Positions 1 to 9,310 of a DNA stretch of 18,841 nucleotides are shown in pieces. The DNA is from Ettlia oleoabundans (Eukaryota > Chlorophyta > Chlorophyceae > Chlamydomonadales): contig JAAMXP010000234.1 in NCBI GenBank assembly GCA_019693395.1, positions 1 to 18,841 on the forward strand, written 5' to 3'. The notes beneath the pieces are model-generated. The model searched no databases. It was not told where the DNA came from and worked only from the letters and a program-made list of their open reading frames with translations. The position numbers and the translations under genes are program-made. Numbering within the stretch: the first letter of the stretch is position 1; each line of letters opens with the position of its first letter.

Positions 1-42
1 CCCCACAACCCCCACCCACACCCACACACACCACCCGCGCAC

Positions 43-2916
43 GTGCCTGTGCACCAGAATCTTCCCGATCTTAATGCCCTTGCAGCAGGCACGCAGCGCA
101 TTCTCCATGCTTTCCCCACTGCGGATGATGCTCACGCCGCACAGTTTCTTGGCAAAGTCAACACCCACGTACTGGTGACCAGTGGGAGTGGTCACCACCT
201 TTTCCCTGCACGGAACGGGGTGAGGCACAGCAATGTCGGCAGTAATGGACGGTGGGCATGAATCGATCGTCATCACCAGGCTTATCACCAAGCAGATGCG
301 CCTGTTGTGCATGCCAAGCTTGGCAATGCGGCAGTGCTGCCACAACCTCATGCATGCCTCTGGGCAGTATTGCATCCGGGAGCTCCCACTCCATCTTGCT
401 GCCCTGCCGCCCACCTGAAGGGCAGGTGTCCCAGGCTGGCCTCCACTACAAGTCGCAGCAAGCGGTCGGCGTAGAACACATAGTCTGCTGTGGAAGTCTG
501 GCGATCGCGCACAATCGTGTGCATGCCGCGGATCTGGAAGTTAGACGGGATGACCTGCAGACAAATAGTAGGAGGGACAGCTAATGAAGAAAGCTCTCAT
601 ACAACTGACGAATTGGGTACAAAGCAAGGGAGGCAGTTCTCCTGCCAAGGCTTGGCGCCTTGCTGGTTGCAGGCCCTAGTTAGCTGCTCCTGTGGTCCTC
701 TTAGCCGCCGGCGCTGGAGTGCCCACTTGCCTCGAGGTTTGGGTAGATGCGACGCAGGTCGTGCTGCTGCAGCTTCATGCGGATGTGCTCTGTGATCAGG
801 TCAATGGCGACCACGTTGTCACCCCTGCGGAGCAAGAATGGCAGCAAATGTTCAGCTTGGACCTGAACACAGAAAAACAAACCTTGGGTGCGATGATTGG
901 CAGCATATGAAGAAGTGGTATGCCTGACAGAAGAGCCAGCAGGCAGGCCAGGCTTACGCTTCGTTGCAGCGATGCCAAGGGATGATGATGTCAGCAAACT
1001 TGCGGCTGGGAGCCACATACTGGTCAAACGCGGGCTTCACAAACTTGGTGTACTGCTCAATCACGCCCGCAACGTCCCGCCCCCGCACGGCAACGTCGCG
1101 CTGTATCCTGCACCAGGTGCAGGTGCAGGTGGCAGGGTCAACCAGGTGGCAACAAGCTTGATAGCGAGGTAGCGAACAGCAGCCCTGCCATGCGCCCCCA
1201 AGCCGCCACAAGCTGCAAGAAAAGCAGATGGACCCTTGCTGCAAAAAAAGCAAGTGTCGAGGGCAGCCGCAGCCAACCAGATGGACAAGCAAAGGCAACG
1301 GCTGCAGGACCCCGCCAACTGCCGGGTTGACCCATAACGGTACCACCCCACCTGCGCGCCAGGCGCACGTCGTCGTCTGTGTCCACATAGACCTTCATGT
1401 TGAGCAGGCCGCGGATCTCCTCCATGTGAAGGACAAGGATGCCCTCAATGATTACGACGTCGGCTGGGGGAACCTGCAGCTCAAATTGGGTTGCAAGCAT
1501 GGCAAAGATGAAGCCAAACTTCGTTCATCATCAAGCACACTTGACCGGCGTGTCGGACCGCCCCTTCCAAGGCTTCAGCGCTTCAAAAGGACAAGAAGCG
1601 CACAGGAAACAGCAGCGCACACATGCACTAAGGCGCACCCTCCGTGTCTCCTGGCTGCGTTGGTGAGTGGTGAAGTCATAGACCGGCACCTCAACGATGC
1701 GCATCTCCTGCAGGTGGAGGCACGCGCATGAGTGCAAATTGGGGTGGACTTCTGACCACAACCAAGAGACGTGAAGAAAGAGGCATCAGAAGTCAACTTC
1801 ACCGCAAGCGGCAGCATAATATCACATGATAGCCTGCAACCACCTGACAGCCAGCAAAGGCTGTCAATAGCTGCACAGCGTATAGGCACACCCATAGACA
1901 CAATGTGCCAGGTTTGTGCTGCAGGGCGCGTGCCTCCCCAGCACCTTGAGCTCCGTCAAGCATTGAACAATGGCTTCCTTGTCAAAGGCAGAGGGTGAAT
2001 CAAAGTTATAATCTGCAGGGTCAGGTAGGAAGGAAATCTTAGCTTATAGGCAAAAGTTGGGTCATACCACAAGAAGCGTATTGCAATCGATGCTGTGCAT
2101 GCTTGATGGCAGCGCAAGGAGCGGACAACGGTCAGAACCGAGCAAGCACAGCTTGTTGGCTGTCGAGATCAAGAAGGGCTCACTCTTCACGTCCTGCAGC
2201 TCTTCTTGGCTAAGGTTGCGGTAAAAAGAATCCTGGCTGAGCATGACTACACACTGGTCTGCAGGCATGCAAGGGGGGACAGTAGCACGGCAGGGAGCAG
2301 TCAGCACCCTTCCCATCGCCACAAGTGAGCAGGTTGCAGCAACACACTAGTATCACACTGCAACAAGCCGCAGCAACACTGCTAGTCCCTGATGTGGGCT
2401 GCGCAGCGAAACATAAGCACCAAGCGCAGCTCTGCAGCACTTTGCCGCCATCTGCGACAGCAGGCAGCCTGCGCACCGTGCAACCGCTGCATGATTTGGT
2501 CGCATACGGTGGTCTTCCCTGCACACCAAGAAACACAAGAACACGGCTTCAGTAATATGTCATATACCCACTGCAACACACTTGATATGCTTGCAGAAAC
2601 ATCGTCGCTGCCTGCTCTGCCAGTACCTGCTGCCGCCGATCAGCTGCAGCGCCGCCCACCTAGTGCCCCGGATTGCCTCACCGCTAGCAGTGCCGCCCGC
2701 AACCCCTATGAAAAATGGCTCGTTGCGGTGTCCGCGTCCTGCTCCTCTATGCGGGCTGCCTCCGCTGCACACACTGTCGCCATCCCACTGCCCAGAGATC
2801 CCTCTTGTCAGGACGCTTCCGGAAGCCGTCCGCGATGTGTTGACAAGCAGCTTGCTCACGTTGTCGCCTCCGGCCGCCTTGCCCACGGAAGCGGCTCTCT
2901 GCTGCCCATCCAGCAT
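43..2916 (-). CDS. UKL: Uridine kinase-like protein, kinase + UPRT fusion, copy A (3' part outside window)
   Basis: Pyrimidine salvage protein: an N-terminal uridine/cytidine kinase domain (NTP + uridine to UMP) fused to a uracil phosphoribosyltransferase (UPRT)-type domain. In plant members kinase activity is established, while activity of the fused UPRT part is disputed. Exons, 5' to 3' on the minus strand: 2916-2682, 2518-2477, 2258-2184, 2012-1945, 1707-1639, 1473-1352, 1107-958, 824-731, 554-415, 205-43. They join in one frame to 386 codons, and the sequence then enters an intron at 42 that leaves the window. Motifs seen: Walker A GGTASGKTT split by the first intron, [37 protein letters not shown]; then the UPRT side with [23 protein letters not shown] and [13 protein letters not shown]. 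The PRPP loop and C-terminus lie outside. The start is the first ATG of the open exon; the preceding 78 residues are low-complexity. The intron opening at 730 has a GC donor (GCAAGT). It lies downstream of UKL-B in the same direction. Confidence 0.93.
730..730 (-). other. GC-AG intron donor, UKL copy A (intron 730-555)
   Basis: The exon ends NLE (AACCTCGAG) and the intron begins GCAAGT. The next exon must enter in phase 0 at VIPSN, which excludes the nearby GT four bases in. The homologous copy B intron also begins with GC. Confidence 0.85.
991..1470 (-). repeat. Near-identical tract shared with 5756-6209 (copy A side)
   Basis: It covers most of exon 1107-958, the whole intron 1351-1108 and nearly all of exon 1473-1352. 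Against copy B I count about six substitutions, one single-base indel and one 26-bp indel. Sequence identity collapses just outside both ends. The rest of the two genes is much more diverged and other introns do not align by eye. Confidence 0.9.
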
Positions 2917-3120
2917 TTCAGCTACTGTGCTGTGATTATGGCAAGCTGGCTAGGCTACGATCATGCTGCTTGTAGGAGATGATTGCATAGCCCAGCCGGT
3001 TCAGCACATGTCTGCCTGAACGTGCTTGCAAAGTAAAACCCACGCTCTAGTTCTAAATGAATCTAGGCACAATGCAGCAATTCAATTAGGGTGGGGAACT
3101 TGGCTCCACGGGAGGGCACG

Positions 3121-3128
3121 CCACGTCA
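3121..3128 (-). promoter_or_regulatory. TGACGTGG box upstream of UKL copy A
   Basis: Minus-strand TGACGTGG, a C/G-box hybrid of the type bound by plant and algal bZIP proteins, about 205 bp before the UKL-A ATG and just past the UKL-B poly(A) signal. The position suits a promoter element, but a single 8-mer is weak evidence. Confidence 0.25.
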
Positions 3129-3158
3129 GCAGCCCCAGCCAAAGCAGCAGATGAGCGG

Positions 3159-3163
3159 TTACA
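3159..3163 (-). terminator. TGTAA poly(A) signal candidate, UKL copy B
   Basis: TGTAA on the minus strand about 190 nt after the UKL-B stop; this pentamer is the usual green algal polyadenylation signal. Confidence 0.5.
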
Positions 3164-3351
3164 GCGCAAGCGGGGCAGAGCGAAAGCAGCGAACAGAGCA
3201 GGGCGGACACAATGTGGTAAGGAAATAGCTGTTGGGAATAAATTGGTCAAGAGTAGGGTTGCGTAAGTGCCAGGACTCCAAGCTAGTGATCCATCATGAA
3301 AAACTGTGCCCCTGGGTCCCTTGCACGAACCGCCGCAGGCACGCTGTTGTA

Positions 3352-3367
3352 TTACTCGCAGAAATAC
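3352..3367 (-). other. 16-nt terminal coding exon of UKL copy B
   Basis: After CTGCAG (3373-3368) the exon completes Arg and reads Tyr-Phe-Cys-Glu-stop. Family members end GDRYFGT followed by a few residues, so Tyr-Phe is kept while Gly-Thr is replaced and the tail is shortened. Confidence 0.78.
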
Positions 3368-6300
3368 CTGCAGCGCTTTGAAGGCGAGGTGATGAGTGGG
3401 GTTGGGTAATCCAAGGGGTCCTTATGTGAAGGTGAACCCATGAGCTTATGTCGATAAGGTGGTGCAATGTGCTGCCCAGGCCATGCATTCCACATTCTAA
3501 ACTCTGTCGTTGCCGTTGCAAACGCACCTGTCCCCCCATTCCCCCACTCCTGCAGCAACATCACAACAGCGCATTGCAGTTATCAGCAAAGTATGCTTCA
3601 GCGATGGCATACCACTGGTGCTGCGAAGCCCGCAACTCTGGGAATGGATCACCGGACAGTAAACAACTGTGACCCCTACCCATACAAACTCTAGCTGTAT
3701 CCTGCGGCGGCTCACCTGGCACCACATGGAGCTCCTCCACACCCTCATCGATCTCAGATGTGAGGACTTTAACTCGCGGATAGGCACCACACACGCGGTG
3801 GATGCCTTCAGGCGCCGCCACCACCGTCAAAAACAAGATCTTGCCCTCCTCCACCCCATTTTCTAGCAGCACCTATGAGAGGACATAAATCAACTGAGTG
3901 AGCAGGGTCAGCTTGTTTGAAAATCAACTGTATGAGCAGGGTCACTTTGTTTGATGCTACCCAAAGTGTGAGGCACAGCAATGGGCAATCTAATGAGAGC
4001 TCCAGCAAATAGCTCGCCAGTCAGTGCATCGTGTGGCATGTGATCCCTGCCATCGGCTGCAGTGATGTCATCGCGGTTACCTGAATGGCACGAATAGCGG
4101 AGGTGCCTGTCCCCAGTACAGGATCCATGAGCAGTACAAATCTATCCGCTATATCTGCCGGCAGCTTCTCATATATTATCTCCTTCTCAATCCGTCGCTG
4201 ACTCTCGCATACTCCGCTGCTGGGCCGCCGATGCACATGCACACCACCTGCTCCCGCATCGCTCTCGCCTGTCCCGCTAGCGCTGCTGCTGGTACGGCGG
4301 TGATGGTGCTGTGTCTGGGGAGTTGTTGTGCTGCTGCCAACTGCCAATCCGTTGTGTGAGGCTGCCACTGGGGATGGGGCGTTGCTGCTGCTAACACCCT
4401 CGCCTGCAGCTGCTCTCAGGGGTGTTGCTCTGCTGGGGGTTCCGGTTAGCTTGGACTCACTACCCACCCTAGGCGTATGCATGCTGGCCCACACCTTCTC
4501 CCTGCACATCTCCGTGACCCCCAAAAGCAGGGCATATAATAAGCAACAAATGAGCAAGGCGCAAACAATGTGACACATTTACTCAACCATGAACAGCGGC
4601 AAGTGCAAGCTGATGGCTCGTCTCTGCTGAAGTGCTTTTATAGTAAGTTGCAGGACAGGAACATGGTTAGCACTTCCGTAAATCAAACCCGGGACCCATA
4701 TCAGCATGACCCCAGCCCGTATGCCACCAGCACCAGCCCACGTGCCTGTGCACCAGAATTTTCCCGATCTTGATGCCCTTGCAGCAGGCACGCAGCGCAT
4801 TCTCCATGCTCTCCCCACTGCGGATGATGCTCACGCCGCACAGTTTCTTGGCAAAGTCAACACCCACGTACTGGTGACCAGTGGGAGTGGTCACCACCTT
4901 TTCAGTGAAGGGCAAGTAGCCAAGGCCCGCTTCCACCACCTGCCCAGGGGCCGGCAAACCACAGGAGCCATGTGAGCAGTGTGATGTGCAGCAGCAGCAG
5001 CAGGGCTCTATGTCAACGTCAGGGAACTTGAAAGGAATAGACCGACCATTTCCTTCACTTTGATGTCACACATTGCATGGACACATGACGGTAAATCAAA
5101 CACGGCATGCACAGTCAGCTCACCAGACGCAGCAGGCGGTCGGCATAAAACACGAAATCGGCGTGGTGGGTGGCATGGTCCCGGATTATTGTGTGCATAC
5201 CGCGAATCTGGTAGTTGGAAGGGATGACCTGCAGCAAGAGGGTTTGACGACGTGCAACTAGGCCCAGGCCAGCCATCTGAGCAGTCAGCCAGCCAGCTGG
5301 CCACCAGCTGCAGCAGCCCCGGTTCACGCAGGGCGCTGCCTCAACCAAAGGCTTCGAGATACCAAGAAACAATCATGTTAAATAAGGCCCATCCGTGTCG
5401 CGATTGGCAATCAAAGCACAAGAGGAGCAGTAGCAGTAGCAGTGGCAGCGAGGGCGTGCCTCCAGGTTTGGGTAGATGCGGCGCAGATCGTGCTGCTGCA
5501 GCTTCATGCGGATGTGTTCTGTGATAAGATTAATGGCAACCACATTGTCGCCCCTGCAACGGCCAGCCAGGCAACAGTGGTGAGGCATTGCTGACCTTGG
5601 TAAGGGCTGCAGTAAATGCGACTGCAACTAGCACACGCAGCTGCACACTGTTGTGTCCAATTCAGTCGAACCCCACCAGCTGAGCAATGTGCCAGATAGC
5701 AGATGCGTCTACAGCAGATGTGTATGCGGTTTACCTGGCCCATGGAATGATCACGTCAGCAAACTTGCGGCTGGGAGCCACATACTGGTCAAACGCGGGC
5801 TTCACAAACTTGGTGTACTGCTCAATCACGCCCGCAACGTCCCGCCCCCGCACGGCAACGTCGCGCTGTATCCTGCACCAGGTGCAGGTGCAGGTGGCAG
5901 GGCCAACCAGGTGGCAACAAGCTTGATAGCGAGGTAGCGAACAGCAGCCCTGCCATGCGCCCCCAAGCCGCCACAAGCTGCAAGAAAAGCAAGTGTCGAG
6001 GGCAGCCGCAGCCAACCAGATGGACAAGCGAAGGCAGCGGTTGCAGGAACCCCGCCAACTGCCGGGTTGACCCATAACGGTACCACCCCACCTGCGCGCC
6101 AGGCGCACGTCGTCGTCTGTGTCCACATAGACCTTCATGTTGAGCAGGCCGCGGATCTCCTCCATGTGAAGGACAAGGATGCCCTCAATGATCACAACGT
6201 CGGCTGGCAGCACACGCCGCGTCTCCGAGCTGCGGCAAGCAACGCGGGAAGCAGGTAGTGAGCAGGGAGGCAGGCGCCATCGCGCCATGCTGGCCAAGCT

Positions 6301-7469
6301 GTTAGGGATGCATGTTAAGGCTGCGTGTGTTTTCAAGACGTGCATTCACCAGGAAAATGGTGATTGATCATCAACACACGATTGTAACCAGTTTGAGGGA
6401 GCTGCAGCGATGCAGATGCAGCGCTGGGCAAGGGTGGCAAACAATATTGTTCCACCCCTACCTGCGGCTGTGTGTGGTGAAGTCATAGACAGGTACATCA
6501 TAAGGCCTGCCTTGCTTCAACGCTTCCAGGCATTCCATGATGGCGTCAATATCAAAAGCCTCGGGCTTGTCAAAGTTGTACTCTGCAAAAAAGGCAGGGG
6601 AATTAGAACGCAGGAGCAGGGTTCATGTTGAGCAACTGGCGCAGCAAGGCAGGACAGATATGCAACCTCCGCAGGCAAGCTGCAGAGGGGGGAAGTGCAG
6701 AGCAAAACCGGCAGGGCAACAGGATAAAGAGCGCGACAAAATGCACAATGTGGCCCATACCACCACTGGCTCCCAACAACCCTGCACACGTGCAGGTTTG
6801 TTGTCACCTTGAATGTTGGCCCGGTCCTCATCTGTGAGGCTCTTGTAGAAAGAGTCCTGCATGAAAAGGCGCAAGCGCCCGCCTGTTAGCCGAGTTCATG
6901 CCTACAACACAGCAAAGGGCTCGACACGCACGCCGCCTCACTTGTGCCAGCATGACGACACTCTGGTCTTGAAGCCGCTGAATGATGAGGTCGCAGACTG
7001 CAGGAGTGCAACAGCAAGTCCGTCACTCAAGCAACATGCACAGGCATACAAAATAGCAGAAATGCGCATCAAGCTAACGCGCGAAGAGCAGGCGGGAGCG
7101 GCAGGAATAGGCCAAAATTAGGGGATGGTCGCCCCCCTGGCTGGTTCCTGATCTCACCAGTCGTCTTGCCTGCAGCGGCACAGCGGGGAGCATAACTGAT
7201 GTGTCAACTGTAAGTTTGCTGTCCCTGTGGAGGAGGTGAACAGACATTGTGGCGATGTGGCTGCTATTTCGATGTCGCCAGGCAGGCACCCTGCTGCACT
7301 TGTATGCCCAATACGCACCCGACGCTGTGCCGCCTGCCACTCCTATCAGGAAGGGCTCAGATCGGTGGCTGCGCCGAGCGCTGCGCCGTGCCGAAACGGG
7401 GCTATCCGCCAAGCTTGGCACCCGCTCCATCGCCAAGCTCTGCAGTTCGTGTTGCAGGATTGAAGCCAT
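3352..7469 (-). CDS. UKL: Uridine kinase-like protein, kinase + UPRT fusion, copy B (complete)
   Basis: Same fusion family as copy A, complete. Exons: 7469-7319, 7169-7158 (12 nt), 6997-6942, 6856-6808, 6582-6462, 6229-6092, 5872-5735, 5553-5460, 5228-5124, 4939-4742, 4509-4081, 3872-3716, 3549-3528 (22 nt), 3367-3352. Total 1686 nt, about 561 residues. Kinase motifs: [54 protein letters not shown] side: [36 protein letters not shown], a PRPP loop [10 protein letters not shown] (plant relatives have DPVLATGNSA), EGIHRVC, and a C-terminal GEWGDRYF reached only through two tiny exons. Exon 4509-4081 begins with about 110 residues of Ser/Thr/Pro/His-rich low-complexity sequence absent from plant homologues; its acceptor (ACGGAG/ATG) is the least certain boundary. 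The start ATG at 7469 is the first ATG of that open exon; an upstream GTG extends the frame but is not a normal start. The 5459 intron has a GC donor (GCACGC). Confidence 0.94.
3528..3549 (-). other. 22-nt microexon of UKL copy B (GEWGD of the uracil-binding loop)
   Basis: Acceptor CTGCAG at 3555-3550, donor GTGCGT at 3527. Phase 1 in, phase 2 out; it encodes VGEWGD plus parts of the flanking codons. Splicing on to 3367 gives GDRYF, the conserved UPRT end. Reading through the donor would instead give GDRC and a stop at 3497. Confidence 0.82.
3887..3954 (+). repeat. Two tandem 34-bp units inside a UKL copy B intron
   Basis: Units 3887-3920 and 3921-3954 share the frame AAATCAACTG...GAGCAGGGTCA and end TTGTTTGA. 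They differ at four positions. Both lie in the intron 4080-3873 and do not touch splice sites. Confidence 0.9.
5459..5459 (-). other. GC-AG intron donor, UKL copy B (intron 5459-5229)
   Basis: The exon ends AACCTGGAG and the intron begins GCACGC, a weak match to the donor consensus. The phase 0 join to VIPSN keeps perfect colinearity with plant homologues (N-x-x-V-I). No GT in the correct phase is available at this point. Confidence 0.78.
5756..6209 (-). repeat. Near-identical tract shared with 991-1470 (copy B side)
   Basis: Partner of the tract in copy A. It includes the intron 6091-5873 (219 bp versus 244 bp in copy A). The length difference is a 26-bp block missing here plus one extra base. 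The alignment offset is 4765 at the left end and 4740 at the right end. Confidence 0.9.
7158..7169 (-). other. 12-nt microexon of UKL copy B encoding Walker A GKTT
   Basis: The exon is flanked by CTGCAG (acceptor) and GTGAGA (donor). It starts with two bases that complete Gly after exon 1 (phase 1), then reads Lys-Thr-Thr and one base of the next Val. Exon 1 ends TASG and exon 3 begins CDLIIQRL, so the product reads TASGKTTVCDL, matching the family. Copy A encodes the same residues within a 42-nt exon (2518-2477). Confidence 0.88.
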
Positions 7470-9310
7470 GCTGCGTGCTGGCTGCCGCCACGTTACCACT
7501 TCCTTCGAAAAAGCGTTGCCGCAATAGTCTGCAGCAAAGCCACAGCGGTCGGTTGCGACGGTCAGCGGCGGCACTGGGTCGGCGGCAATACATGATCGCT
7601 TGCTGCAATGACGTGTCGACTCAGTTGCACCCTCGGCAAAAGGGAACACTGTGCGCCAAGTGTTGCACGATTGCACGGGGGCTCATCACCTTGGGATGGT
7701 GTCGGCAGAAGGCTGTTACTAGAGACCACGTTTGGTAGTAGCTGCCATTAGTGGCTGATACAGTATGGGTGCAATACAAGCCAATCTGCAGTCGCCCAAG
7801 GCTCGCGGTCGGGACCGACACAGCTAGCTCTCAGCTCCCTTGGGCTGTTTGGGGGTGAGAGCAGCCCGTTGGGTTTTGAGGTTTGACGATGGCGACTGCA
7901 ATATCCCTAGCAATCAGCGTCGCCGCTGTGGCGTAGCAGGCCCGCCGCGCTGGGGCGGGTCCACTGTGTCCCTAATCACCTCAGTTAATTTGCCGCGCAT
8001 GCTTACACATACGCAAGAAAACACTTGGAACACAGATTCTCAGCGCAAAAAAGTGCAAGGTATGAGGCTGCCAATATGGCACCTCACCAAGTTTGCAACT
8101 GAATGCGATGGCAGTGCCGAGCGGCGGCAGCTGGCAGAGAGAAATGCACGCAATGCGCTCTAGCATCTCAATAACACAAAAATCTCGATAAAAAGACGGG
8201 AGAAAATTTGGGGGAGGGTGGCAGTTACGCGCATGACGAAACGGGAATGACAGCAAGAGTTGCGGCGGCAAGGGGGTGTAGCTGCAAGGCATTCTGCGAA
8301 ACGCTGCACTGACTGAAACTTGCAGCAAAAGACAACAAGGGAGAGAAAACGGATGCAAGACGATGCCAGCCACAGGAGGCAAGCCAATATCAATGCCAAA
8401 GCAGGACTCGGGGTTCAGGTAACCAGTGGTCAGCCCTGACCATAGCAAAGAAAACGCCGCTGCTGGCAGCAACTGGGCACCCAACTGGCACGCCAGAACT
8501 GAACCGAGCGTCGGTGTGCCATGTTGCTGCCATTGCAAAAAGAACGAGGGGACAAATAAAATAGGCAAAGGCGCAGCGCACGCTCAAATTTGGGTGAAGG
8601 GGAGGACCTCGGGGTGACGCGTGGTTCGCTAGCCGGGGAAGTTGTGGGAGGTTGGTGGGGGGCTGGGAGGACGTCAGCCTCATGCCAGCTGGAACAGTAT
8701 ATCGCTAAGAGTGAAGGGTAGAGGAGAGATCCCATAAACAGGAATCACAGGCGTTCACATTTATGCACGCAGGGGTCCAGGGGGAGAAAAAACACGCCAA
8801 AAACGAGGAACAGTTGGTGTGTTGGCCAATGGCAGAGGAGCAGCGACATGGGGCAGCTTCAATGTCTGGCGCAAGTGCCTCATCAAACACCATACTTGTA
8901 TAAATGGGAAGGGAGGTGGAAAGGGGCAGTGAGAGAAGGGCTAATTTGTGCATCTGGGTGAGAGGTAGGGAGGTGAGGCGCCTGGGCATCCATTGCTCAG
9001 TGGCAGAAAGAGGAGTGCATGCATGGTATGCTTGGTTGCGGATCGTTCAGTCTCTGGCAAGCGAGTATTAGGCTGGCCAAGGGGCCAAAAGGGGGAGCAC
9101 ATGACAATAAGCTGCCAACCTTTGGACGGATGCGGGATGGAAAGGCACGAAATGTGCACAGCAGGAGGCTGGGCAATGCTGTCGACATCAGGCCGGCAGC
9201 AATGGGAAGAGGGGGCCAGGCGGCAAAGTGCCCCCTTCAGGGCGCAAAGGCAGCGCCGCTGCAGGCTGTTGGGCGGCAGCACAGCATTAGCTTAACCGGT
9301 TTCGCCGTGT
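7470..9310. other. Gene-poor stretch: 5' flank of UKL-B and 3' region of the unknown gene
   Basis: About 1.8 kb with no exon I can support. On the minus strand a reading frame from an acceptor at 9259 runs to 8941 in the right phase and could be a last exon, but its intron would be only 61 nt and the composition is unremarkable. The long minus frame 8568-7981 starts at TTG and has no recognisable motif. Otherwise I see nothing. Confidence 0.5.
8003..8007 (-). terminator. TGTAA poly(A) signal candidate, unknown gene
   Basis: The only minus-strand TGTAA I found between the last supported exon (9320) and the UKL-B 5' flank. If used, the 3' UTR would be about 1 kb or more, or further exons lie in between. 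Confidence 0.3.

Larger units (their letters stand above)
2917..3351. other. Intergenic: UKL-B 3' flank / UKL-A 5' flank
   Basis: About 435 bp without a supported coding exon. It holds the putative UKL-B poly(A) signal and the TGACGTGG box. No TATA box is evident. Confidence 0.7.

Noticed and set aside
1..42. CA-rich low-complexity start of the window
   Set aside because: It follows the HRH donor of UKL-A and reads as intron sequence. The repeat is short and irregular.
3497..3527. Alternative UKL-B C-terminus reading through to a stop at 3497
   Set aside because: It breaks the conserved GDRYF. A good donor (GTGCGT) lies exactly after GDR, and a phase-matched acceptor restores Tyr-Phe at 3367.
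5400..5455. AGCAGT/AGTAGC microsatellite-like run near UKL-B exon 8
   Set aside because: It is short, intronic and imperfect, with nothing distinctive beyond normal algal intron composition.
7981..8568. 195-codon minus-strand open frame with hydrophobic composition
   Set aside because: It starts at TTG, has no family motif or splice context, and is most easily explained as chance in a UTR or intergenic stretch.
8941..9258. Last exon of the unknown gene after a 61-nt intron
   Set aside because: Phase is correct, but the intron would be unusually short for this window, an alternative acceptor at 9266 gives a different tail, and no motif supports either. Left undecided rather than called.
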